A DNA stretch of 5,715 nucleotides from assembly GCA_031283505.1 (NCBI GenBank), contig JAITBO010000305.1, positions 1 through 5,715 on the forward strand, written 5' to 3'. Every line of letters begins with the position of its first letter. Position 1 is the stretch's first letter. Shown one piece after another: positions 1 through 5,340 of this stretch. The position numbers and the translations under genes are program-made. Below the pieces are notes generated by a model. That model worked only from the letters and a program-made list of their open reading frames with translations, had not been told where the DNA came from and searched no databases. The DNA is from Treponema sp. GTDB taxonomy: Bacteria; Spirochaetota; Spirochaetia; Treponematales; Breznakiellaceae.

Positions 1-230
1 TGGAGATTCACTATACGCCGAAGCATGGGAACTGGCTGAATATAGCGGAGATAGGATTAAGCGCAATGACGAGCCAGTGCCTAGATCGGCGGATAGACAC
101 GCTGGAAAAACTCAAGGGGGAGCTTGCGGCATGGCAGATAGGCCGCAATGAGAAGCAGAAGATAGTGAAGTGGCAGTTTACAGTAGAGGATGCCCGGATA
201 AAACTTCATAGTTTATATCCTATCCTTTAG
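1..230 (+). CDS. IS630-family transposase, C-terminal 75 residues (5' end outside window)
   Basis: An open frame runs from base 3 to a TAG at 228-230. The first residues read EIHYTPKHGNWLNIAEIGLS, followed by QCLDRRID, then a tail with KWQFTVEDARIKL and LYPIL. This matches the conserved end of IS630-type DDE transposases (pattern HxTPKHGxWLNxAE...QCLDRRI...W.FTxxDARxKL..LYP). The glutamate of NIAE, about 16 residues into the visible part, is the expected third catalytic acidic residue. Family members usually have E or W two residues later, where this copy has G, which may be drift. IS630 elements transpose by cut-and-paste into TA dinucleotides. Only one end is visible, so intactness and the terminal inverted repeat cannot be judged. 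Its stop lies 10 bases from the stop of the convergent lipoprotein gene, leaving almost no room for a right terminus. Family assignment is confident; activity is unknown. Confidence 0.88.
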   Translation, partial: EIHYTPKHGNWLNIAEIGLSAMTSQCLDRRIDTLEKLKGELAAWQIGRNEKQKIVKWQFTVEDARIKLHSLYPIL

Positions 231-240
231 TCTTGCCAAC

Positions 241-1365
241 CTACTCGTACCCTTCGGTGGTAAAGGTTATCTCCGCCGGGCTTGAACCTGTTATATACTC
301 CCCGTCCTTAATCACCAGCGTACCCTCCGCCGGGATTCCCGCCGCCACCGTATACCCCACCGCCCCGTTCCCGTTGGCAGTCCCCTTCCCAAGACCCGTA
401 AAGTCCGTGTCCCCGTCCTGAACCAGGTCGTTTACCCCGTTGCGGATGATCCACACCGGCGGCTCCCCCTTAAAGGGCGCCCATTTCTCCCCGGCGGTCA
501 GGTTGAAGGGCACGTATTCCAGCTTAAAGCTCACCGATCCCCCTTTCCCTATCCGGGTCAGAGCCGCCGTATACGCCGCCCCCATGGGCAGGGTAATGAC
601 GTTGGTCACGGAACCGCCTTCATAGGTAACTTCCGTATCATCAAGGCCGGTCCCCCGTATTATGGTTTGTCCGCTCCTGACCTTCAGGTCCTTTCCGCTG
701 CCGCCGGGGTCCGCCGCATTCTGGGCATTTATCAATTCACTAAACCCGTCCCCGGACGCTCCCTTCTTTACCATCCAGGTTACGTTCCATCCCACCGGGA
801 GCAGGGTGGCCGTCCCCGGCTTTCCGGCGTTCATTGCCGGAGCGGATGTCCGTAGCGCATCCCTGACATCCGGGTCCACGGCGGTAAACACCGTGTCTAC
901 CACAATGGGCCACATCACTATGGTGATCTTCCCGCTCCCGGATACTTCCATCTCCTTTAGTCCGGCGGCCAAAAGGGTGGGCGGCTCATTACCATAATCC
1001 CGTTCCCGGTATTCCATGAGAAGGAGGAAGTCGTAGGTATTGCCAATGGAATCAATGGCGAGGATCGCCGCCTCATCGGTATCGTTTTCCCTGAAGGCTT
1101 CGTCAAAGGCGATAATTTTATTGTTATTTTTATCCAGGACGACAAGCTAGAGGGTGTTACAGAGGCTGCCTTTTATAGCGGCGGAGTCAGGACCGGCGAC
1201 AGTTCTGGCGTAGCCGTCCTTACCGATGAGGATGTCAACGGTAAAGGGATCGGAACGGGGGTCGCCCTGTTTAGGAGGTATAGCCGTGATGGGGTTAAAA
1301 CAACCTGCGAGGAGAATCGCCAGGGATAGGGAAACGAAAAGGGCAGAGGATTTTAGATTTTTCAT
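241..1365 (-). pseudogene. Lipoprotein gene interrupted by a single in-frame amber codon
   Basis: Reading leftwards from ATG at 1365, the protein begins MKNLKSSALFVSLSLAILLAGC. This is a classic type II signal peptide: Lys-rich start, hydrophobic core, lipobox LAGC with Cys22 as the predicted lipidated residue, so it should be a membrane-anchored lipoprotein. AAGGAG lies 5 bases upstream (1371-1376), which fixes the start. After 72 codons there is a TAG at 1147-1149. The same frame then continues without another stop for 301 codons to TAG at 241-243, giving 374 positions in all. The context GSLCNTL-amber-LVVLDKNNNK reads smoothly, and a single C-to-T change of CAG (Gln) would explain it. The downstream part is acidic and glycine-rich (for example GNEPPTLLAAGLKEMEV, VWIIRNGVNDLVQDGDTDF, ending TFTTEGYE), suggesting an extracytoplasmic beta-rich domain. 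I recognise no named family. There is no ribosome binding site at the Met codon at 1017, so restart is unlikely. A sequencing error is an alternative to true inactivation. Confidence 0.8.
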
Positions 1366-1770
1366 AGGAACTCCTTAAAGATATTTGCGAGGTCCTGGAG
1401 AGGAAAGGCGGTGGTGAATATGCAGGCGCTGTGGACGCGGGTGTGGGTGTGGAAAGAAGAGATAAAAGAAAGAGGAGGAATGCGAACAGACAGGGAAGAA
1501 ATGGGACTAAAGCGCTATACGGTGTGTGTGTATGGGGGGGCAAAAACATCTCAGCCGGAATAGAAAGAGCTAAGAAGGAAAAAACTGTCGTTAAGCAACC
1601 GGACATCGCCCGCTCCCTGTCTGCGGCAGAACCGCCTCTGTCATATCAATCGGAACCAATTAAGCATTCATTCCTAATATAACGCAAAAACGCAAAAAAA
1701 CAAGGTTTGCGGAAAAAAAATGTAAAAAATCTTACAGGATCGCTGTCCGGAACGGAGAGGCGGATCCGGA
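1366..1770. other. Intergenic stretch without a convincing gene
   Basis: No reading frame here combines a start, ribosome binding site and protein-like composition. The stretch has a purine-rich plus strand around 1452-1505, a GT-rich run near 1520-1535 and an A-rich section at 1681-1730 with ACGCAAAAACGCAAAAAAAC. A short perfect inverted repeat, CTGTCCGG (1743-1750) and CCGGACAG (1766-1773), sits at the right edge and overlaps the first arm of the next repeat module. The lipoprotein promoter should lie just right of 1376 on the minus strand, but I see no good -35/-10 pair. Confidence 0.5.
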
Positions 1771-1995
1771 CAGGATAAACGCATAGGAATTTTAACCACG
1801 GAGTACACGGAATTTTTATTACTAATCGGAATCGGGTTTCATCTCCGTGAAACTCCAGGGAACCAACAGTCCTCGAAACGTGGTTCTTCGTAGTTTTTTG
1901 CCACGAAGTACCGCCGGATCCAAGGGGACTGTGCCCTGCGGTGGTTATTAGCCGGGCAATTTAGGTATACCCTCAATTTTTATGCGTTTATCCTG
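1771..1995. repeat. Nested inverted-repeat module 1 (15-bp perfect outer arms)
   Basis: The outer arm CAGGATAAACGCATA at 1771-1785 is repeated as its exact reverse complement TATGCGTTTATCCTG at 1981-1995. Pairing continues imperfectly inward (GGAATT against AAAATT). Between the arms lies a TAACCAC...GTGGTTA palindrome (1793-1947). A 15-bp perfect match at this spacing is very unlikely by chance, so the module is a real structural unit, possibly a small non-autonomous or foldback element. No gene lies inside. Its identity is not recognised. Confidence 0.7.
1793..1947. repeat. Inner palindromic repeat, copy A (TAACCACGGAG... family)
   Basis: The left end reads TAACCACGGAGTACACGGA; the right end, reverse-complemented, reads TAACCACCGCAGGGCACA. 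Inside are further pairable pieces: CTCCGTGAAACTCC (about 1847-1860) complements the GGAG/CACGGAG pattern, and CTTCGT...ACGAAG forms a hairpin around 1887-1909. The ends match copy B at 2060-2141. Repeats of the style 'accacggagtacacggag' are common intergenic repeats in diverse bacteria. No dedicated function is known to me. Confidence 0.6.
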
Positions 1996-2059
1996 CATTA
2001 TATTCAGGGCATCGGCGTTTACTCTCAATCTTCGAAAAGCTACCGGTTTTTACGAATTA

Positions 2060-2141
2060 TAACCGCAGAGTACACAGAGTTTCACGGAGTTTTGGCTATA
2101 AATCCTGTTTTCTCTGTGTAACTCCATGCCCTCAGTGGTTA
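2060..2141. repeat. Inner palindromic repeat, copy B
   Basis: The left arm is TAACCGCAGAGTACACAGAG followed by TTTCACGGAG. The right arm, reverse-complemented, is TAACCACTGAGGGCATGGAG followed by TTACACAGAG. The two align over about 30 bases with scattered mismatches, giving a long imperfect hairpin with an AT-rich loop. It shares GAGTACAC(A/G)GA and the terminal TAACC/GGTTA with copy A, so the two are one repeat family. Confidence 0.7.
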
Positions 2142-2169
2142 AATTTCTTCAAAATTCCACTAATTTGAC

Positions 2170-2198
2170 GGCATTTACTTGGTAAAAAAGTAAACGCC
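2170..2198. repeat. Short hairpin sharing an arm with module 2
   Basis: GGCATTTACTT (2170-2180), loop GGTAAAA, then AAGTAAACGCC (2188-2198): an 11-bp stem with one wobble-type mismatch. Its right arm is also the right outer arm of module 2, so pairing with 2005-2023 and pairing with 2170-2180 exclude each other. No T-run follows, so it is not an obvious terminator. Confidence 0.5.
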
Positions 2199-2224
2199 GA
2201 TGCCCTGGTTTGATATGGCTTTCT

Positions 2225-2254
2225 TTTACATCAATTATGGTTAAAATATATATT
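2225..2254 (+). promoter_or_regulatory. Candidate sigma-70 promoter of the PilZ gene
   Basis: TTTACA at 2225-2230 resembles a -35 box. It is followed after 16 bases by TATATA (2247-2252), or after 18 by TATATT (2249-2254), as a -10 box. Transcription would start near 2259-2261, only about 8-10 bases before the ATG at 2269. The region is AT-rich, so chance matches are possible. It is the best promoter-like sequence in the 61 bases between module 2 and the gene. Confidence 0.4.
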
Positions 2255-2268
2255 GTAGGCATATTTAA

Positions 2269-3504
2269 ATGGCAACTCCTATCAAGCGTATAGAAAAGGA
2301 TTTTTTTCTTAAGGTCGTATACGATGAACAGGTTCCGATTGTGTACCTGAAAAATCGGACTGAATATATCTTAACACTGGAAAAACCAGCCAAGACTGAA
2401 ATTTATTTAAGATGCAACCGCATCATACCGGGGTTGCGGCTCAAACAGAAGATGAACCTGATGTTTGATTTCCGGAGCCGGATGATTTCCCTTTCTACTC
2501 AAATCATTTCCTTTCGGGATGAACACATTGTAGCGGTGTTACCGGAATTCCTCTATATGAACCTGGACCGCTCCTATTCACGAGTACCGAACCCTCCGGA
2601 TGTTAAGATACAACTCCTTCTCTCCGGTGAACGGTATTCCCTTGCCTATCCAAAAGTACAGGAATTTGAGCAGGAATTGAGCTATGGGCAGGTTGTAAAG
2701 AATGTTGGCCCAAAGAATCTTACTGGCCTTATTGCCCAAATGGCGGAATGGATCAACGGGTATGCCAACGGACACCGGCTTACTATCTTTAAAGATGTAC
2801 GGCTCGCTTCGATTGAAGAACGTATTATCGCCGAAACCGGGAAAGCCCTCTACCTGCCTTCCACTCTGGGGTCCTTCCCCAAGACCGATCCCTACCCCCA
2901 AAAAAGGCTCATCACGGAAGATATATTCCGCCGCTATATGGAAAGTACCGGTACGGATCCCAAGTTCCTGGACGATGCGGTAACCCGGTTTATCCGGGCC
3001 AAATTCGAAGCCGGCTTCTTTTCAGACGCCTGGGTACCCATACAATTCCAGCAATATGTGGTAGGCTACATTCACCTTTGGATCAATGCCGAAGGGAAGA
3101 TGCCTTTCAATTATGAAGTTATTGACACTGTTTTCCAATTCGCCAGCGTTTTGGCGTTTTCTTTAAAGGAAAACGGATATTTTGAATCGGGACGCATAAA
3201 AAATACCCCCTTTGAAGGCAAGATCATTGACATTAGTGTTTCCGGGGTACTCTTTGCCTATCCCCATTCGACCATATCCTCATCCCTGGTACCGAAAAGC
3301 GAACTTACAATAACCATTATAACCCCCAAGCGGTCGATCATTGCCAACGCCCATATTGTAAGGCGGTACAAAGACAGTGTGCAGGGTTACTTTGGCTGCC
3401 GTTTTCTGGACATGGCCCCGGAAGATACCCGTTTCCTCTTTGAATTTATCTATGGCCGTCCCTTTACCGATACCGATGCCATATTCCTGGCAGGGCAAGT
3501 TTAG
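2269..3504 (+). CDS. PilZ-domain protein with a GAF-like insert (putative c-di-GMP effector)
   Basis: This 411-residue soluble protein has no signal peptide or membrane segment. The C-terminal part (about 316-395) is a PilZ barrel: GKIIDISVSGVLFAYP carries the DxSxxG motif (D321-G326). Then come strands ELTITIITPKRSIIANAHIVRR, GYFGCRFLDM and a final helix (LFEFIYGR). PilZ domains bind cyclic di-GMP using this motif plus an upstream RxxxR. Here a fitting RSYSR lies far upstream at 101-105, followed by a PilZ-like strand (VKIQLLL). Residues about 1-100 resemble a YcgR/PilZN-like beta domain. Residues about 215-305, with WVPIQF...VVGYIHLWI and FQFASVLAFSLKENGYF, look like the second half of a GAF domain. 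The role is therefore probably signal-dependent regulation of motility, envelope or transcription; the partner is unknown. TAA directly precedes the ATG (2266-2268), so no longer form exists. There is no good Shine-Dalgarno, only TAGG at 2256-2259. It ends in TAG. The PilZ call is firm; c-di-GMP binding and the GAF label are inference. Confidence 0.85.
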   Translation: MATPIKRIEKDFFLKVVYDEQVPIVYLKNRTEYILTLEKPAKTEIYLRCNRIIPGLRLKQKMNLMFDFRSRMISLSTQIISFRDEHIVAVLPEFLYMNLDRSYSRVPNPPDVKIQLLLSGERYSLAYPKVQEFEQELSYGQVVKNVGPKNLTGLIAQMAEWINGYANGHRLTIFKDVRLASIEERIIAETGKALYLPSTLGSFPKTDPYPQKRLITEDIFRRYMESTGTDPKFLDDAVTRFIRAKFEAGFFSDAWVPIQFQQYVVGYIHLWINAEGKMPFNYEVIDTVFQFASVLAFSLKENGYFESGRIKNTPFEGKIIDISVSGVLFAYPHSTISSSLVPKSELTITIITPKRSIIANAHIVRRYKDSVQGYFGCRFLDMAPEDTRFLFEFIYGRPFTDTDAIFLAGQV

Positions 3505-3794
3505 AAGACGTAAAAGACAGGATCTTAAAGGCGATGACTTTTGTTGTCATCCACACCGTTTGTTTCTTTCAAAGAGACTGTTTTCAAAATTTCGGTTTTA
3601 AAACCGGATCCATTTACTTTTACTTTGCCAATACCGGAACTCTCATTCCCGAACGGCATAACGGGTTTGAGCCTTTGGGCTGGTTCCGTGGGTAAATTTG
3701 GGTTTTGGATATTCCCGGTATCGGTATCTTTATGAAATTGTTGGACTATTTTGCAAAACAGGGTTAGCATAGATTCTGAAGAAGGAGTTCTTAT
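3505..3794. other. Intergenic stretch between PilZ and NDP-kinase genes
   Basis: No supported gene lies here. A weak hairpin (GATGAC, 7-base loop, GTCATC at 3533-3551) follows the PilZ stop but lacks a clear T-run. A perfect 14-bp palindrome, CGGTTTTAAAACCG, lies at 3593-3606 and could be a dimeric regulator site. Frames open on both strands (for example 3525-3809 minus, 3541-3735 plus) begin at TTG without ribosome binding sites. A weak promoter-like pair (TTGGAC 3741-3746, TAGCAT 3765-3770, 18-base gap) lies upstream of the mini-ORF, but I would not rely on it. Confidence 0.45.
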
Positions 3795-3842
3795 ATGAAT
3801 AGTATTCAATGTAACAAAAACCTCAAAAAGGAGCCGTCATGA
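3795..3842 (+). CDS. 15-residue leader ORF translationally coupled to the NDP kinase
   Basis: ATG at 3795 is preceded by AAGGAG (3782-3787) with a 7-base gap, a strong ribosome binding site. It opens a 15-codon frame (MNSIQCNKNLKKEPS) whose TGA at 3840-3842 overlaps the kinase ATG at 3839-3841 as ATGA. This is the usual geometry of translational coupling. The kinase also has its own AAGGAG (3828-3833, 5 bases from its ATG), located inside the mini-ORF. Ribosomes translating the mini-ORF would therefore pass over that site. No run of one regulatory amino acid is seen, so a classical attenuation peptide is not indicated. It might also be the remaining tip of a lost gene. Existence of the signals is clear; expression is inferred. 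Confidence 0.5.
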   Translation: MNSIQCNKNLKKEPS

Positions 3843-5011
3843 ACCAATCTATCTCCTATGTATTGGTAACCCCCTATACCATCGCCAAGAGCCGGACCGG
3901 AGGGGTTATTTCCCGGTTGCTTTCCCGGGCAGATTTGGAATTGGTAGGGGCCCAGATGATTGTCCCGGATCAGGCGTTCGCTAAGGAATATGCGGACATC
4001 CTCAGACGGCAAAATCATCCCAATGATATTACCCTGCTGGCGGATTATGTCGAAAAAAACCTTGCCCCTTCCGGCGGAAGGCGGCACCGGACGCTTCTCC
4101 TTTTGTTCAGGGGTGAAGATCCCTGGGGAAAGCTGGTAAAAATCTGCGGGCATATACATCCGGAAAATATGAGCGTGGATACTATGACCGGGGAAACTAT
4201 ACGGGATACCTATGCGGACCTTATCGTTTCGCCGGATAATCCCGTCAAGGTTACTTATTTTGAACCTGCGGTAATAACCCCCCGGAATCAAGAACACACG
4301 GATGAAGATTTCCGGCTTTTTCTTAAATTTCTTAAAGGCCAGCCGAATATTGTCAGAAATATTGAGTATTCGGAACCGGAAAAAATCGAACAAACCCTGG
4401 TGATCATCAAACCGGATAATTGGACTCACCCTTCATCAAAGCCGGGGACTATTATCGACATATTTTCCCGTACCGGACTGCGCATCGTGGGGATTAAAGT
4501 ACACCGGTTCTCGTTGGAGCAGGCCCTGGAATTCTACGGTCCGGTAGAAGAAGCGCTCAAGGTAAAATTGGCGCCGATTTACGGGAAGAAAGCCCGGGAA
4601 ATTCTGGAAGGGGAATTCGACATATCTCTGGATGAAGCGGCCGGAAAGGTTTTGATAGAAACCGTAGGAACCAAATATGCCCAGGATCAGTTCCGGCGTA
4701 TTATTAAATTTATGTCCGGTGTCCGTCCCGAGGAATGTCCGCCGAATCAGGCGGAGAAACCGGGTACTGTCATGTGCCTGATACTGTTCTACGAAGGGGA
4801 AAACGCAATCAGCAAGATTAGGGATGTTTTGGGCCCTACGGACCCCCTCAAAGCCCCAAGTGGTACGGTGCGCCGGGAATTCGGCAGCAATGTGATGGAA
4901 AACACCGCCCATGCTTCAGATTCCCGGGAAAGCGTAGAACGGGAAAAAGTCATCGTCAAAATAAACGAAAATTCCCTGGAATCCATCATCAGGGAGTATA
5001 TGAAATACTAG
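3839..5011 (+). CDS. ndk: Tandem nucleoside diphosphate kinase (degenerate domain + catalytic domain)
   Basis: NDP kinases transfer the gamma-phosphate of ATP to other nucleoside diphosphates through a phospho-histidine and are normally about 140-150 residues of one domain. This 390-residue cytosolic protein has two. Domain 2 (about 184-370) opens with TLVIIKPDNW (Lys191), has Tyr233, then IRDVLGPTDPL (Arg328, Thr334), GTVRREFG (Arg345) and NTAHASDS with Asn355 and the active-site His358, so the catalytic set is present. It carries about 35 extra residues between the Tyr segment and the second half (roughly 245-300). Domain 1 (about 5-165) aligns with it: YVLVTPYTIAKS for the KPD strand, GGVISRLLSRADLELVG for GTIIDIFSRTGLRIVG, GETIRDTYAD for GTVRREFG. 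Its KPD lysine is replaced by Thr, and the His segment reads VTYFEPAVITP without His. It is probably a structural or regulatory pseudo-domain. AAGGAG lies 5 bases before the ATG, which overlaps the mini-ORF stop. It ends in TAG. Family assignment is firm; enzymatic activity is inferred from conserved residues. Confidence 0.88.
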   Translation: MNQSISYVLVTPYTIAKSRTGGVISRLLSRADLELVGAQMIVPDQAFAKEYADILRRQNHPNDITLLADYVEKNLAPSGGRRHRTLLLLFRGEDPWGKLVKICGHIHPENMSVDTMTGETIRDTYADLIVSPDNPVKVTYFEPAVITPRNQEHTDEDFRLFLKFLKGQPNIVRNIEYSEPEKIEQTLVIIKPDNWTHPSSKPGTIIDIFSRTGLRIVGIKVHRFSLEQALEFYGPVEEALKVKLAPIYGKKAREILEGEFDISLDEAAGKVLIETVGTKYAQDQFRRIIKFMSGVRPEECPPNQAEKPGTVMCLILFYEGENAISKIRDVLGPTDPLKAPSGTVRREFGSNVMENTAHASDSRESVEREKVIVKINENSLESIIREYMKY

Positions 5012-5050
5012 CGGCCTGCCGGGATTCCGAGTTACGCAGGAAAATTACTT

Positions 5051-5105
5051 TTAACCGTAATGGCCCCTGATTCGGCTGTACGCCGGAACCGGGGGCTGTG
5101 GTTAA
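5051..5105. repeat. Palindrome copy C (TTAACC...GGTTAA) after the kinase gene
   Basis: TTAACC at 5051-5056 and GGTTAA at 5100-5105 bracket CCCC (about 5064-5067) against GGGGG (5091-5095) and an inner CGGC/GCCG hairpin with a TGTAC loop. The right end, reverse-complemented, reads TTAACCACAG, matching the ends of copies A and B; the interior differs. It starts 40 bases after the kinase stop. It could act as a 3' mRNA stabiliser or weak terminator, although no T-run follows. Confidence 0.5.
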
Positions 5106-5118
5106 ATTCCCCGGATTA

Positions 5119-5240
5119 GTCAACAACCACCACTAAAGGTGGTGGCTTGAATGGATAGGCCCCTATAAGGGGCCTAAAATACCTTCCTGCTTTTACTGAT
5201 CTCCACTCAGCTTATACTTCATGCTGAAATTGGTTTCTGC
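5119..5240 (-). ncRNA. Possible omega RNA (reRNA) scaffold at the IS605-type right end
   Basis: In TnpB-encoding elements the right end is transcribed as the guide scaffold, which ends at the element boundary. Here the minus strand carries a 9-bp stem, TAGGCCCCT with TAT loop and AGGGGCCTA (5176-5156). A spacer TCCATTCAAG and the terminal CCACC hairpin (5145-5127) follow, then TTGTTGAC. Two hairpins then a TTGAC boundary fits such scaffolds. A guide would begin at 5118 and read TAATCCGGGGAATTTA. The 5' limit given here is arbitrary. Without a local TnpB it would need a partner in trans. Identification is by pattern memory, not by covariance search. Confidence 0.4.
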
Positions 5241-5340
5241 TACGCTTCTGCATGAAATTTCTTCTTAATATTCTTCGCTCGACCTTCTTGCTTTTCTAAT
5301 GGCATAGCCGTCAGTACATGACCACCGCCATAGGCGGTGG
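5119..5340 (-). mobile_element. Miniature IS200/IS605-type remnant (end hairpins, no intact tnpA/tnpB)
   Basis: Read on the minus strand, the segment has a hairpin at each end: CCACCGCCTATGGCGGTGG (5340-5322) and CCACCACCTTTAGTGGTGG (5145-5127). They match at 15 of 19 positions. One difference is a compensatory G-C to A-T pair, so the structure is conserved and not just the sequence. The right hairpin is followed by TTGTTGAC, ending at 5119. This resembles the right ends of IS605/IS1341-type elements, where a hairpin with a CTTTAG-like loop precedes a TTGAC or TTCAA cleavage tetramer/pentamer. Subterminal hairpins instead of terminal inverted repeats are the family hallmark. About 220 bp is far too short for tnpA or tnpB, so this is a non-autonomous or deleted copy. 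The exact left end is not defined. A short basic frame inside (5240-5305, MPLEKQEGRAKNIKKKFHAEA) may be tnpB debris or chance. Confidence 0.55.

Larger units (their letters stand above)
2005..2207. repeat. Nested inverted-repeat module 2 (19-bp perfect outer arms)
   Basis: CAGGGCATCGGCGTTTACT at 2005-2023 is repeated as an exact reverse complement at 2189-2207. The arms enclose palindrome copy B (2060-2141). The architecture copies module 1, which ends only 9 bases to the left, but the outer arm sequence is different; both arms start CAGG and share a GCGTTTA core in one orientation. The module ends 61 bases before the PilZ gene. Confidence 0.75.

Noticed and set aside
1147..1149. Amber read-through or codon reassignment (TAG as an amino acid), also suggested by the TAG in the HTH fragment
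   Set aside because: The transposase, lipoprotein, PilZ and kinase frames all end in TAG at sensible family ends, so TAG acts as a stop here; the HTH fragment also has a TAA.
1295..1682. Open frames at 1431-1682 (plus) and 1295-1606 (minus)
   Set aside because: No ribosome binding site, low-complexity purine- or pyrimidine-driven composition (KRKRRNANRQ, LFLLSLLSTPTP) and no family resemblance; the minus frame overlaps the lipoprotein start.
1697..1773. Minus-strand intrinsic terminator (CTGTCCGG stem or TGTAA/TTACA stem followed by T8)
   Set aside because: The strong stem is more than 10 bases from the T-run, the adjacent stem is only 5 bp, and no minus-strand gene lies upstream for it to serve.
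1771..2207. CRISPR array
   Set aside because: The repeats are inverted pairs with different arms, not regularly spaced direct repeats with unique spacers, and no cas-like gene is present.
3533..3551. Hairpin GATGAC...GTCATC as PilZ terminator
   Set aside because: The stem is only 6 bp with a 7-base loop, and no T-run follows directly.
3741..3770. Promoter TTGGAC-18-TAGCAT in front of the mini-ORF and kinase
   Set aside because: Both boxes match the consensus poorly; mentioned only as a weak possibility within the intergenic entry.
3525..3809. Minus-strand frame of 94 codons between the PilZ and kinase genes
   Set aside because: Its composition is protein-like in places, but it starts at TTG with no ribosome site, its only ATG (3770) also lacks one, and no motif is recognisable. 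An old gene remnant cannot be excluded.
3806..4912. Long minus-strand frames opposite the kinase gene (3806-4429, 4436-4912)
   Set aside because: They are antisense shadows of a well-supported coding sequence with full NDP-kinase motifs; neither has recognisable domains.
5240..5305. Short basic frame MPLEKQEGRAKNIKKKFHAEA on the minus strand as a gene
   Set aside because: It has 21 codons and no ribosome site, and lies inside the IS605-type remnant; at most it is debris of tnpB.
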